Positions 25,804-33,827 of a stretch of 64,000 nucleotides of DNA are shown here, one piece after another. Each line of letters starts with the position of its first letter. Position 1 is the stretch's first letter. The notes beneath the pieces were generated by a model that was given only the letters and a program-made list of their open reading frames with translations, was not told the origin of the DNA and made no database searches. The DNA comes from Bradyrhizobium_A sp052115025 (GTDB taxonomy: Bacteria; Pseudomonadota; Alphaproteobacteria; Rhizobiales; Xanthobacteraceae), in NCBI RefSeq assembly GCF_052115025.1, contig NZ_JBFRFW010000001.1, positions 310,001 through 374,000 of the forward strand, written 5' to 3'. Made by a program: the position numbers and the translations under genes.

Positions 25804-27024
25804 TCAGCGGTCGGAATCGCGAATCCGCGACTCGTCCTCGATCGTCGCCTCATCGTCCTTCGACAGCTTGCCGGAGAAGATCCTGCGCATCTGGCGCGAG
25901 ATCGATCCGGTGACACCGACATCGCGGGCAGCATAGCTGCCGCTGCGCTGCATGGCGCGCGCGGCGACCTGGTCGCCAGCCACCGCCGCCGGCTGGCAGA
26001 TGATGCGCCCGCTGGCGCGCCGCATCAGGTCCACATGAATGTGGTCGTAGTGATAGACGTTCGAGCCCGGCGCCAGCACGGTATTGAACAGCTGACATGC
26101 GCCGCCCTGGACGTCGCGCAGGAAGCCCTGCTCCTCCGCAAGCCCGCGCCAGCCGTCCTTGACCAGGATCCGCCGGCCGTCGGCCAGCGTGAAGCCGGCG
26201 ACATCGAGCGCATTGCCGAACGCATGCTCGGAGATGTGGGCGTTGGGATTGCCGTTCATGCCACGACAGGAATAAGCCGAGATCTGCTTGATCTCGACTA
26301 CCGGCGCGCCGAACCAGCGCATCGCCGCCGGTTGTACGCTGTCGGCGATCCAGCGGTCGAGCATCGACACGATCGGGCAGGCGAGTGTCGCGGCCGGCTT
26401 GACCGCCACGGGACCGATCGCGGCGACCGGCGGCGGCTGCGCCGTGCCGAGCCGTGGCAGCGGCGCTTCGGCCTGAGGCTCACGCCCCGGCGAATAGTTC
26501 GGCCGCGCATAGCGCTGGCCGCCATCGGCCGGCATCGCCGCCTCGGGGCTCCCCTCCGCCGGCAGCTCGATCTCATCGCCCGAGGACGATGCAACGCCCG
26601 GTGCACGCAGCGAAACCGGCCCCTGTCCGCCACCGCTCATCGACGGCTGCGTTCGATAGGCGCCGTTCGCCGGCGCAGCGGCCGGATAGCCCGACGGCTG
26701 CGGGGATTGGGAGATCGGCCAGCGCGGCTGGCCGTTTGGAATGCCGCCCGGCGGGCGAATCTCGTCGGCAAAACCGGTGGCGCTGCCGCTGTCGAGCGCA
26801 GCAACCTTGAGAGGAAAGTCGGCGCCGCACACACCCGGCCCGCTGATCGGATCGATGCGCACCAGGCCCGCGGTCTCGCGCACCGCGCCGGATTTCAGGC
26901 ATGCCAATTCGGCCTCGTGCCGCCAGGCTTCCCGCTCCGCGGTCTGGAAGAAACCACGGCCACAGCCCGCGAGGGATACGAGGACGATGGAGCCGACGAG
27001 ATACAAACGAACTCCGCGCGTCAT
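25804..27024 (-). CDS. Extensin-family lipoprotein (D,D-peptidase-like fold)
   Basis: 406 residues. The N-terminus RLYLVGSIVLVSLAGCGRGF has a lipobox (LAGC), predicting lipidation at Cys21. A Pro/Gln/Gly-rich linker (residues about 80-220) leads to an extensin-like C-terminal domain: CPIVSMLDRWIADSVQPAA, CRGMNGNPNAHISEHAFGNALDVAGF, then WRGLAEEQGFLRDVQGGACQLFNTVLAPGSNVYHYDHIHVDL. The SEHAFGNALD and HYDHIHVDL motifs resemble the zinc-binding residues of M15/VanY-like peptidases, suggesting peptidoglycan hydrolysis or binding in the periplasm. Four cysteines could pair. Substrate is inferred from fold only. Confidence 0.85.
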   Translation of the reverse strand: MTRGVRLYLVGSIVLVSLAGCGRGFFQTAEREAWRHEAELACLKSGAVRETAGLVRIDPISGPGVCGADFPLKVAALDSGSATGFADEIRPPGGIPNGQPRWPISQSPQPSGYPAAAPANGAYRTQPSMSGGGQGPVSLRAPGVASSSGDEIELPAEGSPEAAMPADGGQRYARPNYSPGREPQAEAPLPRLGTAQPPPVAAIGPVAVKPAATLACPIVSMLDRWIADSVQPAAMRWFGAPVVEIKQISAYSCRGMNGNPNAHISEHAFGNALDVAGFTLADGRRILVKDGWRGLAEEQGFLRDVQGGACQLFNTVLAPGSNVYHYDHIHVDLMRRASGRIICQPAAVAGDQVAARAMQRSGSYAARDVGVTGSISRQMRRIFSGKLSKDDEATIEDESRIRDSDR

Positions 27025-27249
27025 GCGCGCACGTTCGGCGAATTTACTTAAGGACTCTTCAACACGTTGTTTTTATGGATTTTTTACCATACCAAGCGAT
27101 TGCAACCTTTCGCCGGCTGCGGCGTTGACGAGCGCCGGATTCCGAAGCCGCGGGAACACGGACAGTCCTGGTGCGTAATGGGCACTGCCGCTGTGGCAGA
27201 CCGAGCTTCGGATCCCAAGGCCACGATGTCGGAACAGGGAGACCTCTCC

Positions 27250-27333
27250 ATGACCTTCACCGGCCGGTTCAACCTGATCGTCGCCTATGCCGCGCTCGCC
27301 TTTGTCGGCGCGATCGTGCTCGGACTGTTCTAG
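27250..27333 (+). CDS. 27-residue single-membrane-segment protein
   Basis: ATG at 27250 opens MTFTGRFNLIVAYAALAFVG followed by AIVLGLF and a TAG. Residues about 7-27 form one hydrophobic helix. An in-frame ATG at 27226 would add eight polar residues; AGGGAGA upstream of 27250 is a plausible ribosome-binding site. The function is unknown. The stop codon TAG falls inside the end of the palindromic element that begins here, so the element may have supplied the stop. Confidence 0.5.
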   Translation: MTFTGRFNLIVAYAALAFVGAIVLGLF

Positions 27334-27494
27334 TGTCCCAAATCCGAAGTTCGCTCGATTTCGCGGCGAGCGCTTTCGTGAACTTCGGATTCGACAAGGA
27401 CATGAGCAAGATAGGATTTCGAGTGTCCTGATCGGTTCGCAAGTTCGTACCGGAGTAGCTGCAACTGCAACGAACTTGCGAACCGGGACACTAG
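27330..27494. mobile_element. 165-bp MITE-like palindromic element
   Basis: The ends are perfect 10-bp inverted repeats CTAGTGTCCC and GGGACACTAG. Two internal hairpins follow one another: AATCCGAAGTTC (27341-27352) with GAACTTCGGATT (27380-27391), and GGTTCGCAAGTTCGT (27434-27448) with ACGAACTTGCGAACC (27470-27484), the second also flanked by GTGTCC and GGGACAC. No coding capacity. The core GTGTCCC...GGGACAC is flanked by TA on both sides, compatible with a TA target duplication of the IS630/Tc1-mariner kind, though CTAG is itself palindromic. It lies between the 27-residue gene and the L,D-transpeptidase gene. Confidence 0.7.
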
Positions 27495-27575
27495 CCGAGA
27501 CGCCGCACGACCATGCCATTCGCTTGAACCTTCGCGCTCCCGCCCACACCAACCGCAAAAGGCAGGGAGAGCGCG

Positions 27576-28316
27576 ATGACCCACTGGCATGGACTGCAGG
27601 TTCGCTCGTTCACCACAATCGCAGCATCACTTCACATGCGCCGCAGCGTCATGGCCGGACTGCTTGCCGCCGGCCTCTTCGGCGCCGCCGTGCCGGCGGG
27701 CGCGGGACCGCTGACGCCCTTTCCGCTGTTGCCGCTGCCTCTGCCGATCGCACCGCCGATCGCCATGCCGGCAGAACCGCAGGCCACGCCACAGATCGAG
27801 GCCGATGCAGATGCCGTCGTCGCCGAGCGTCCGGCCCGCTTCAAGCGGCAGATCGTCGCCTACCAGACCCGCGAAACGCAGGGCACGATCGTGATCGACA
27901 CCTCCAACACCTATCTCTATTACGTGCTCGGCGGCGGCCGGGCCCTTCGCTATGGCATCGGTGTGGGCCGGCAAGGCTTCACCTGGTCGGGCACCCAGGC
28001 AATCACGCGCAAGGCGGAATGGCCCGACTGGACGCCGCCCGCGGAGATGCTGGCGCGCCAGCCCTATCTGCCGCGCTTCGTCGCCGGCGGCCCGCAAAAC
28101 CCGCTCGGTGCGCGCGCCATGTACCTTGGCGGTACGGCGTACCGCATTCACGGCACCAACAATCCGTCGACCATCGGCGGACATGTCTCGTCGGGCTGCA
28201 TCCGCATGACCAACGACGACGTCATCGACCTCTACGGCCGCGCCAGCGTCGGCACCAGGGTCGTGGTGCTGCCTGCCGAGCGCCATGCCTCCACGGCGAC
28301 CATGCCGCGGGGCTGA
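27576..28316 (+). CDS. L,D-transpeptidase (YkuD/ErfK family), secreted
   Basis: 246 residues. A long N-terminal region ends in a signal-like segment (MAGLLAAGLFGAAVPAGAGP), then a Pro-rich linker (FPLLPLPLPIAPPIAMP), then the YkuD domain from about residue 90 (TIVIDTSNTYLYYVLGGGRALRYGIGVG). The catalytic motif is YRIHGTNNPSTIGGHVSSGCIRM, with His and Cys in place. It would form 3-3 crosslinks or attach proteins to peptidoglycan in the periplasm. ATG at 27576 has AGGGAGA upstream; an internal ATG at 27636 (MRRSVMAGL) would give a more ordinary signal peptide. Confidence 0.9.
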   Translation: MTHWHGLQVRSFTTIAASLHMRRSVMAGLLAAGLFGAAVPAGAGPLTPFPLLPLPLPIAPPIAMPAEPQATPQIEADADAVVAERPARFKRQIVAYQTRETQGTIVIDTSNTYLYYVLGGGRALRYGIGVGRQGFTWSGTQAITRKAEWPDWTPPAEMLARQPYLPRFVAGGPQNPLGARAMYLGGTAYRIHGTNNPSTIGGHVSSGCIRMTNDDVIDLYGRASVGTRVVVLPAERHASTATMPRG

Positions 28317-28460
28317 TCGTCGTCGCGGCCACGCTGGCAACCTCCGACCGGCGACATGTACGACCTCGCAGCTTCACGACACACCGGCTTGCCGACAAAA
28401 CGGTATCTCGACGCCCACGGGACGCGCTAGTCTTCGAACCTTCACTTGGTCGGGGACCCC

Positions 28461-30002
28461 ATGCGCGTCAAGACACTGCTGCTCGGACTGGCGGCGCTCG
28501 CCATCTCGTTCATCGTCAGCCTCAAGGTGATGAACTTTGTGTCGCCGCCGCCGGGCAGCGTCGTACCTGTTTTGGTCAAACTGCCGCCGTTGCCGCCGCC
28601 GACGCGGACATCCCGGATCATCGCGCCGGTCGCGATCTCGTTCGAGGCCATTCGTACCGCCGCCGAGCGCGCCGCGCCGCGCAACTTCACCGGCAAGGCG
28701 GACAACCCGGTCGGACAGATCCTGCAGAACGCCGACATCAACTGGACCGCCGAGCGCGGTCCGATCGCGGCGACCGGCGCCAACAACCAGCTCACCATCA
28801 CGGCTCCCCTCACCGGCAAGCTCAACGTCACCGGCTCGCTGTCGGCCAACGCCGCAAACGCGCTCGGCGGCCTGATCGGCGGCAACATCGGCAAGCAGCT
28901 CGGCAACATCGCGATCAAGTCCGTCAACGCCGACGCCGACATCCGCGGCAACGTCACCGTCACCTCGCGGCCGCTGCTGACCGAACACTGGCGGATCGAA
29001 CCCAACCTTGCCGCGCAGGTCACCGTCGGCGACACCGGCATCACCGCTGGCGGCATACGGATCGGCGTCCCGGCCCAGGTCAAGCCGGTGCTGGACAAGC
29101 TGGTCGGCGAGCAGGTCGCCGCCATCCAGCAACGGGTCCGCAACGACCCGGTGCTGGAGCAGAACGCGCGGCAGCAATGGACCAAGATGTGCCGCTCCAT
29201 CCCGCTGCCACGAGCAGCGCCCAACCTGCCGGACCTGTTCCTCGAGATGCGCCCCACCAAGGCCGTCGCGGCCCAGCCGCGTCTCGACGCCGCGAACCTC
29301 ATCCTGACGCTCGGCGTCGAGGCCGAGACGCGGATCCTGCCGACCAAGACGACACCCACCTGCCCGTTCCCGGCGCTGCTCGACATCGTGCCGCCGATCA
29401 ACAATGGCAGCATGGCCATCGGCGTGCCGATCGACCTGCCGTTCAGCGAGGTCAACGCGATCGTCAATGCGCAGTTGAAGGGGCGGACGTTGCCCGAGAA
29501 CGGCGACAGCGCAGTGGCCGTCACCGTGCGCAGTGCCTCGGTGACCCCATCCGGCGACCGGCTGCTGATCTCGCTCGACGTCGACGCTGCCGAGACCAAG
29601 AGCATCTTCAGCCTCGGTGCCCAGGCGACTGTACATGTGTGGGGCCGCCCCGCCCTCGATCAGGCAAAGCAAATCCTGCGGCTGACCGACATCGAGCTGG
29701 CGGTGGAATCCAAGGCGGCCTTCGGCCTGCTCGGGCCGGCTGCACGAGCCGCGGAACCATACCTGCGCAACATGCTGGCGGAGAAGGCCACCATCGACCT
29801 GAAACCATTCGCCGCCAACGCCCGCCAGCGCATCGAGGCCGCGCTGGCGGACTTCCAGACCGGCACGGACGGGGTCAAGGTTCGCACCGGAATCGACAGC
29901 ATCCGCCTTGTCGAGGTCGCATTCGACAACGAAACGCTGCGGATCATCACCGAAGCCACCGGCTCCACGCGCGTCACCGTCACCGCTCTTCCGGCACCTT
30001 GA
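28461..30002 (+). CDS. DUF4403 family protein
   Basis: 513 residues. An N-terminal hydrophobic segment (MRVKTLLLGLAALAISFIVS) is an uncleaved anchor or signal peptide, then a long beta-rich body. Features matching DUF4403 are the early ISFEAIRTAAERAAP stretch, repeated strands such as ANNQLTITAPLTGKLNVTGSL, and the near-repeat DLPFSEVNAIVNAQLKG in the second half, compatible with a tubular lipid-binding (TULIP-like) fold. The role is unknown; envelope location is inferred. ATG at 28461 follows GGGGA; a TTG at 28446 is in frame. It is 144 bp downstream of the L,D-transpeptidase on the same strand. Confidence 0.75.
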   Translation: MRVKTLLLGLAALAISFIVSLKVMNFVSPPPGSVVPVLVKLPPLPPPTRTSRIIAPVAISFEAIRTAAERAAPRNFTGKADNPVGQILQNADINWTAERGPIAATGANNQLTITAPLTGKLNVTGSLSANAANALGGLIGGNIGKQLGNIAIKSVNADADIRGNVTVTSRPLLTEHWRIEPNLAAQVTVGDTGITAGGIRIGVPAQVKPVLDKLVGEQVAAIQQRVRNDPVLEQNARQQWTKMCRSIPLPRAAPNLPDLFLEMRPTKAVAAQPRLDAANLILTLGVEAETRILPTKTTPTCPFPALLDIVPPINNGSMAIGVPIDLPFSEVNAIVNAQLKGRTLPENGDSAVAVTVRSASVTPSGDRLLISLDVDAAETKSIFSLGAQATVHVWGRPALDQAKQILRLTDIELAVESKAAFGLLGPAARAAEPYLRNMLAEKATIDLKPFAANARQRIEAALADFQTGTDGVKVRTGIDSIRLVEVAFDNETLRIITEATGSTRVTVTALPAP

Positions 30003-30266
30003 TCTTCCGGCACCTTGAGAGGCCGTCGGCGCGCCCCTTACCGCGGGTTCCCGCGCGACCACGCGCATCACCGCGCTGTGAACGCAGCGGCTTAGTATCC
30101 GGCGCGGACACGCTGGCCCAGGGCCCGGTCTGTTATGTAGAGATGCGCGCTTGTCGAGTCGCCGTCCGATATTGCAGCATGTTGCGGGCGGCGCTCCAGA
30201 AACATTTGGACACAAACGACCATGCATCTATCCGCGACGCAGGTGAAACCGGAGCGAGGACCGACA

Positions 30267-30989
30267 ATGGCGACCGTTCCACCGCACATTCTCGTCGTCG
30301 AGGATGATCGCGAAACGCGAGCGCTGATCGCCCGTTACCTGCGGGCCAATGGCTGCAACGTGATGGTCGCCGCCGATGGCCACGAGATGGATCGACACAT
30401 CGCCAACAGCCGCGTCGACCTCATTGTGCTCGACCTGATGCTGCCCGGCGAAGACGGCCTCAGCCTGTGCCGCCGGCTGCGCGCGTCGTCCCAGCTTCCC
30501 GTCATCATGCTCACCGCCCGCGGCGAGGATGTCGATCGCATCGTCGGCCTGGAGATGGGGGCGGACGACTATCTCGGCAAACCATTCAACCCGCGCGAAC
30601 TGCTCGCCCGCATCAACGCGGTGCTGCGCCGCCAGGCCGCAGCGGTGACTGCCAGCTCCCTCAAGGGCACCACCGCGCTCGGCTTTCTCGGCTGGCGCAT
30701 CGACCTGCGGCTGCGTGAGCTGCGCAACCCGGAAGGCGCCCGCGTCGCACTCACCAGCGCGGAGTTCGATCTGCTGCAGGCGTTTTGCGAGCGTCCCGGC
30801 CGCGTGCTGTCGCGCGACAACCTGCTCGACCTGACGCAGGGCCGTGCCTCGGGCTCGTTCGAGCGCAGCATCGATGTGCTGGTCAGCCGGATCCGCCGCA
30901 AGCTGGAGCGCGGCCCGGGCGAGACCGACATCATCAAGACGGTGCGCTCCGGCGGCTATCTGTTCACTCCGGTGGTGGACCCCTCGTGA
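30267..30989 (+). CDS. OmpR-family response regulator
   Basis: 240 residues. The receiver domain (residues about 7-125) has the acidic pair E12-D13-D14, phosphoacceptor D56 (LIVLDLMLPGEDG), the MLTARGED switch Thr/Ser region and the conserved Lys in YLGKPFNPREL. The winged-helix DNA-binding domain follows (VALTSAEFDLLQAFCERPGRVLSRDNLLD ... SFERSIDVLVSRIRRKLE). ATG at 30267 with GAGG upstream is chosen over an upstream in-frame ATG at 30222. Its stop overlaps the kinase GTG by four bases (GTGA), so the pair is translationally coupled. Confidence 0.93.
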   Translation: MATVPPHILVVEDDRETRALIARYLRANGCNVMVAADGHEMDRHIANSRVDLIVLDLMLPGEDGLSLCRRLRASSQLPVIMLTARGEDVDRIVGLEMGADDYLGKPFNPRELLARINAVLRRQAAAVTASSLKGTTALGFLGWRIDLRLRELRNPEGARVALTSAEFDLLQAFCERPGRVLSRDNLLDLTQGRASGSFERSIDVLVSRIRRKLERGPGETDIIKTVRSGGYLFTPVVDPS

Positions 30990-32314
30990 CCGCGATCCGG
31001 CAGTTTCTTGCCTTCTTCAGCGTTCGCCGGATCAGCGGCCAGATCGCGATGCTGGTGGCCGCGTTGCTGATCACGGGCCAGCTCATGGTCACGGCGTTCT
31101 TCTTTTTCCACCGCACCAACTCACAGCCGGCGCCGGAGCGGCCGCGGCGCGAACTCGGCACGCTGGCGCAACTGATCAGCGCGACGCCCCTGCCCGATCG
31201 CCCGCGCGTCCTCGACGATGTCCGCCGGGCCTTCCCGCTGCTGGCGATCGACCTGTCCAGACCCAATCCCGAGGCGGCGCACAACGATCCGGTCAAGCCG
31301 CCCCCGGGTTACCCGTTACGGCTTGCACCCGGCTTTCATGCCTTCATGCTGCCAGGTCCGGACAACCACGTCGGCATCCGCCTGCCCGACGGCGCCCTGT
31401 TGACCGCGCGGCTCGGGATGGACCGCTCGCCGCCCTGGCTCGCGATGCCGTGGGCGGTGATGCTGCCGTTCGTCCTTGTCAGCTTCACCCTGCTCGGCCT
31501 GTGGGCGGCCCGCGCGCTGGGCGCGCCGTTGTCGACCTTTGCGACCGCGGCCGAAAACTTCAGTCTCAACAGCACCGCGCCCCCCCTCGCGGAAAGCGGC
31601 CCCGAGGAAATCCGTTCGCTGGCGCGGGCGCTCAATCGCATGCGCGAGCGCATCACTACGCTGATGAACGACCGCACACGGATGCTGGCGGCGATCAGCC
31701 ATGACCTGCGCACACCGATCACCCGACTGCGGCTGCGCTCCGAATTCATCGAAGACGAGATCCACCGCCGGCAGACACTCATCGACCTCGACCAGATGCG
31801 CGCGATGCTGGAGTCCGTGCTGTCGTTCCTGCGCAACGACCATACACGGGAATCGGTGACGCTGGTCGATCTGACCGCAATGCTGCATCTGATCTGCGAC
31901 CAGTTCTCCGATCTCGGCCACAAGGTCAGCTATCGCGGTCCGGCCCGTGCGACCATCGTCGCACGGCCGGACGATCTGCACCGCGCCGTCACCAATCTGG
32001 TCGAGAACGCGGTGCGCTTCGGCACCGTCATCAACATCAACCTCGGCATCTCCGACCAGCAGGCCATCATCGAGGTCGAGGACGACGGTCCGGGAATCGA
32101 CGACGCCCGCAAGGCGGCGATGCTGGAACCTTTCGTGCGCGGCGACGAGGCCCGCAACATGGACGAATCCACCGGCTTTGGCCTTGGGCTGTCGATCGCC
32201 CGGGCCATTGTTACCGCACACAACGGGATGCTCTCGCTGCTCAACCGCGAGCCCACCGGATTGACGGTACGCATCGTGCTGCCCCGCGGCGCGGAGCGCA
32301 AATCCGCGGCCTAG
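30986..32314 (+). CDS. Sensor histidine kinase, EnvZ-like
   Basis: 442 residues from a GTG start that overlaps the regulator stop. An N-terminal membrane segment (QIAMLVAALLITGQLMVTAFFFF), a short periplasmic loop of about 110 residues, a second segment (LPFVLVSFTLLGLWAARAL), HAMP, then HisKA with LAAISHDLRTPITRLRLRSEF and HATPase_c with NLVENAVRFG, VEDDGPGID and GFGLGLSIARAIVTAHNG. Overall layout resembles EnvZ. The signal is unknown; the downstream binding-protein gene could be a target. Confidence 0.93.
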   Translation: MTAIRQFLAFFSVRRISGQIAMLVAALLITGQLMVTAFFFFHRTNSQPAPERPRRELGTLAQLISATPLPDRPRVLDDVRRAFPLLAIDLSRPNPEAAHNDPVKPPPGYPLRLAPGFHAFMLPGPDNHVGIRLPDGALLTARLGMDRSPPWLAMPWAVMLPFVLVSFTLLGLWAARALGAPLSTFATAAENFSLNSTAPPLAESGPEEIRSLARALNRMRERITTLMNDRTRMLAAISHDLRTPITRLRLRSEFIEDEIHRRQTLIDLDQMRAMLESVLSFLRNDHTRESVTLVDLTAMLHLICDQFSDLGHKVSYRGPARATIVARPDDLHRAVTNLVENAVRFGTVININLGISDQQAIIEVEDDGPGIDDARKAAMLEPFVRGDEARNMDESTGFGLGLSIARAIVTAHNGMLSLLNREPTGLTVRIVLPRGAERKSAA

Positions 32315-32477
32315 CTCCGCCATCGACCGCGAAGCGGAATATCAATCCGATCATATGGATGACCGAGTTTTGCGCTTGCTGCCCGCAACGAAGCTGGGCA
32401 GGATCGCCGCACAACAAGCCGCGCAGGTCTCCGGACGCCCGATGCCCAAGCGCGGCCCCAAGAGGGAGAACGCTGAA

Positions 32478-33695
32478 ATGAAGTCGCTCGTCGCCGCCTG
32501 CTGCGCCGCCACCATGGCGCTGGCCAGTTCCTCGATCGCCGCCCGGGCCCAGATCTCTGACGACGTGGTCAAGATCGGGGTCCTCACCGACATGTCGAGC
32601 CTCTATGCCGACGCCACCGGCAAGGGCTCCTTGATCGCGGTCGAGATGGCCGCCGCGGATTTCGGCGGCAAGGTCAAGGGCAAGCCGATCCAGATCGTAT
32701 CCGGTGACCATCAGAACAAACCGGACGTCGGCGTCGGCATCGCCCGCAACTGGTTCGACAACGAGAAGGTCGATGCGGTGTTCGACGTGCCGACATCGTC
32801 GGTCGCGCTGGCGATCCAGCAACTCACCCGCGACAAGAACAAGGTGTTCATCAATTCCGGTGGCGGCACCTCCGACCTGACCGGCCCGGCATGCTCGCCG
32901 ACCACCGTGCACTGGACCTACGACACCTACGCGCTGTCGAATGTGGCCGGCCGCGCCATGGTCCAGCGGGGCGAGGACAGCTGGTTCTTCATCACCGCCG
33001 ACTATGCCTTCGGCGCCGCGCTGGAGCGTGATGCCTCCAACGTGGTGAAGGACACCGGCGGCAAGCTGCTCGGCAACGTCCGCCATCCGCTCAACTCCTC
33101 GGACTTCTCGTCCTACCTGCTGCAGGCGCAGGCGTCCAAGGCCAAGGTGGTCGCGCTCGCCAATGCCGGCGGCGACACCACCAACGCGCTGAAGCAGGCC
33201 GCCGAGTTCGGCTTGATGAAAGGTGGACAGAAGCTGATCGCGCTGCTGCTGGAGATCACCGACGTGCACGGCATTGGCCTGAAGGACGGCCAGGGCCTGA
33301 TCCTGACCGATGCGTTCTACTGGGACCGCGACGACGACACGCGGGCGTTCTCCAAGCGCTTCATGGAAAAGGTCGGCCACATGCCCACCATGATCCAGGC
33401 CGGCCTCTACTCGGCCACCATGCACTACCTGAAGGCCATCGACGCCATCGGCACCGACGACACCACCAAGGTGATGGCGCAGATGAAGGCGACGCCGATC
33501 CACGACTTCTTTGCCCGCGACGGTCACATCCGCGAGGACGGCCGCATGGTGCACGACATGTACCTGTTCGAGGTCAAGAAGCCCGAAGAATCCAAGGGCG
33601 ACTGGGATCTCTACAAGCTGCTGGCGACCGTCCCGGGCGACCAGGCGTTCCGCCCCCTCGACAAGGGCGGCTGTCCGCTGGTCAAGGCGCACTGA
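32478..33695 (+). CDS. Branched-chain-amino-acid-type ABC transporter substrate-binding protein
   Basis: 405 residues. A signal peptide MKSLVAACCAATMALASSSI ends at AARA, then a Peripla_BP_6 domain beginning VVKIGVLTDMSSLYADATGKGSLIAVEMAAADFGG and continuing to the C-terminus. Typical of LivK-like proteins, many of which in this group bind aromatic or other carboxylic acids rather than leucine. No permease or ATPase genes are adjacent, so it is an orphan. ATG at 32478 has AGGGAGAA upstream; the frame extends upstream to 32355 but the signal peptide fixes the start. A strong intrinsic terminator follows. Confidence 0.92.
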   Translation: MKSLVAACCAATMALASSSIAARAQISDDVVKIGVLTDMSSLYADATGKGSLIAVEMAAADFGGKVKGKPIQIVSGDHQNKPDVGVGIARNWFDNEKVDAVFDVPTSSVALAIQQLTRDKNKVFINSGGGTSDLTGPACSPTTVHWTYDTYALSNVAGRAMVQRGEDSWFFITADYAFGAALERDASNVVKDTGGKLLGNVRHPLNSSDFSSYLLQAQASKAKVVALANAGGDTTNALKQAAEFGLMKGGQKLIALLLEITDVHGIGLKDGQGLILTDAFYWDRDDDTRAFSKRFMEKVGHMPTMIQAGLYSATMHYLKAIDAIGTDDTTKVMAQMKATPIHDFFARDGHIREDGRMVHDMYLFEVKKPEESKGDWDLYKLLATVPGDQAFRPLDKGGCPLVKAH

Positions 33696-33721
33696 CCCCA
33701 TTCTTGGGACCAAAGCGCGTG

Positions 33722-33750
33722 AAGGGCGCCCCGCTGGGGCGCCCTTTTTT
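33722..33750 (+). terminator. Intrinsic terminator of the binding-protein gene
   Basis: AGGGCGCCCC and GGGGCGCCCT pair over 10 bp with a three-base loop, followed by a run of T residues (TTTTTT). A textbook rho-independent terminator 27 bp after the stop codon. Confidence 0.92.
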
Positions 33751-33827
33751 GTCGCGGTAACCTTTCCTGCACGGCGCCGTCTCGGCCCACGCCGAAAACC
33801 GGTGTTCATTGCGACAAAAGACACGCT

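Noticed and set aside
27287..30307. About 1000-residue plus-strand open frame
   Set aside because: Arg-rich translation in the wrong frame across the MITE-like element, the L,D-transpeptidase and the DUF4403 gene.
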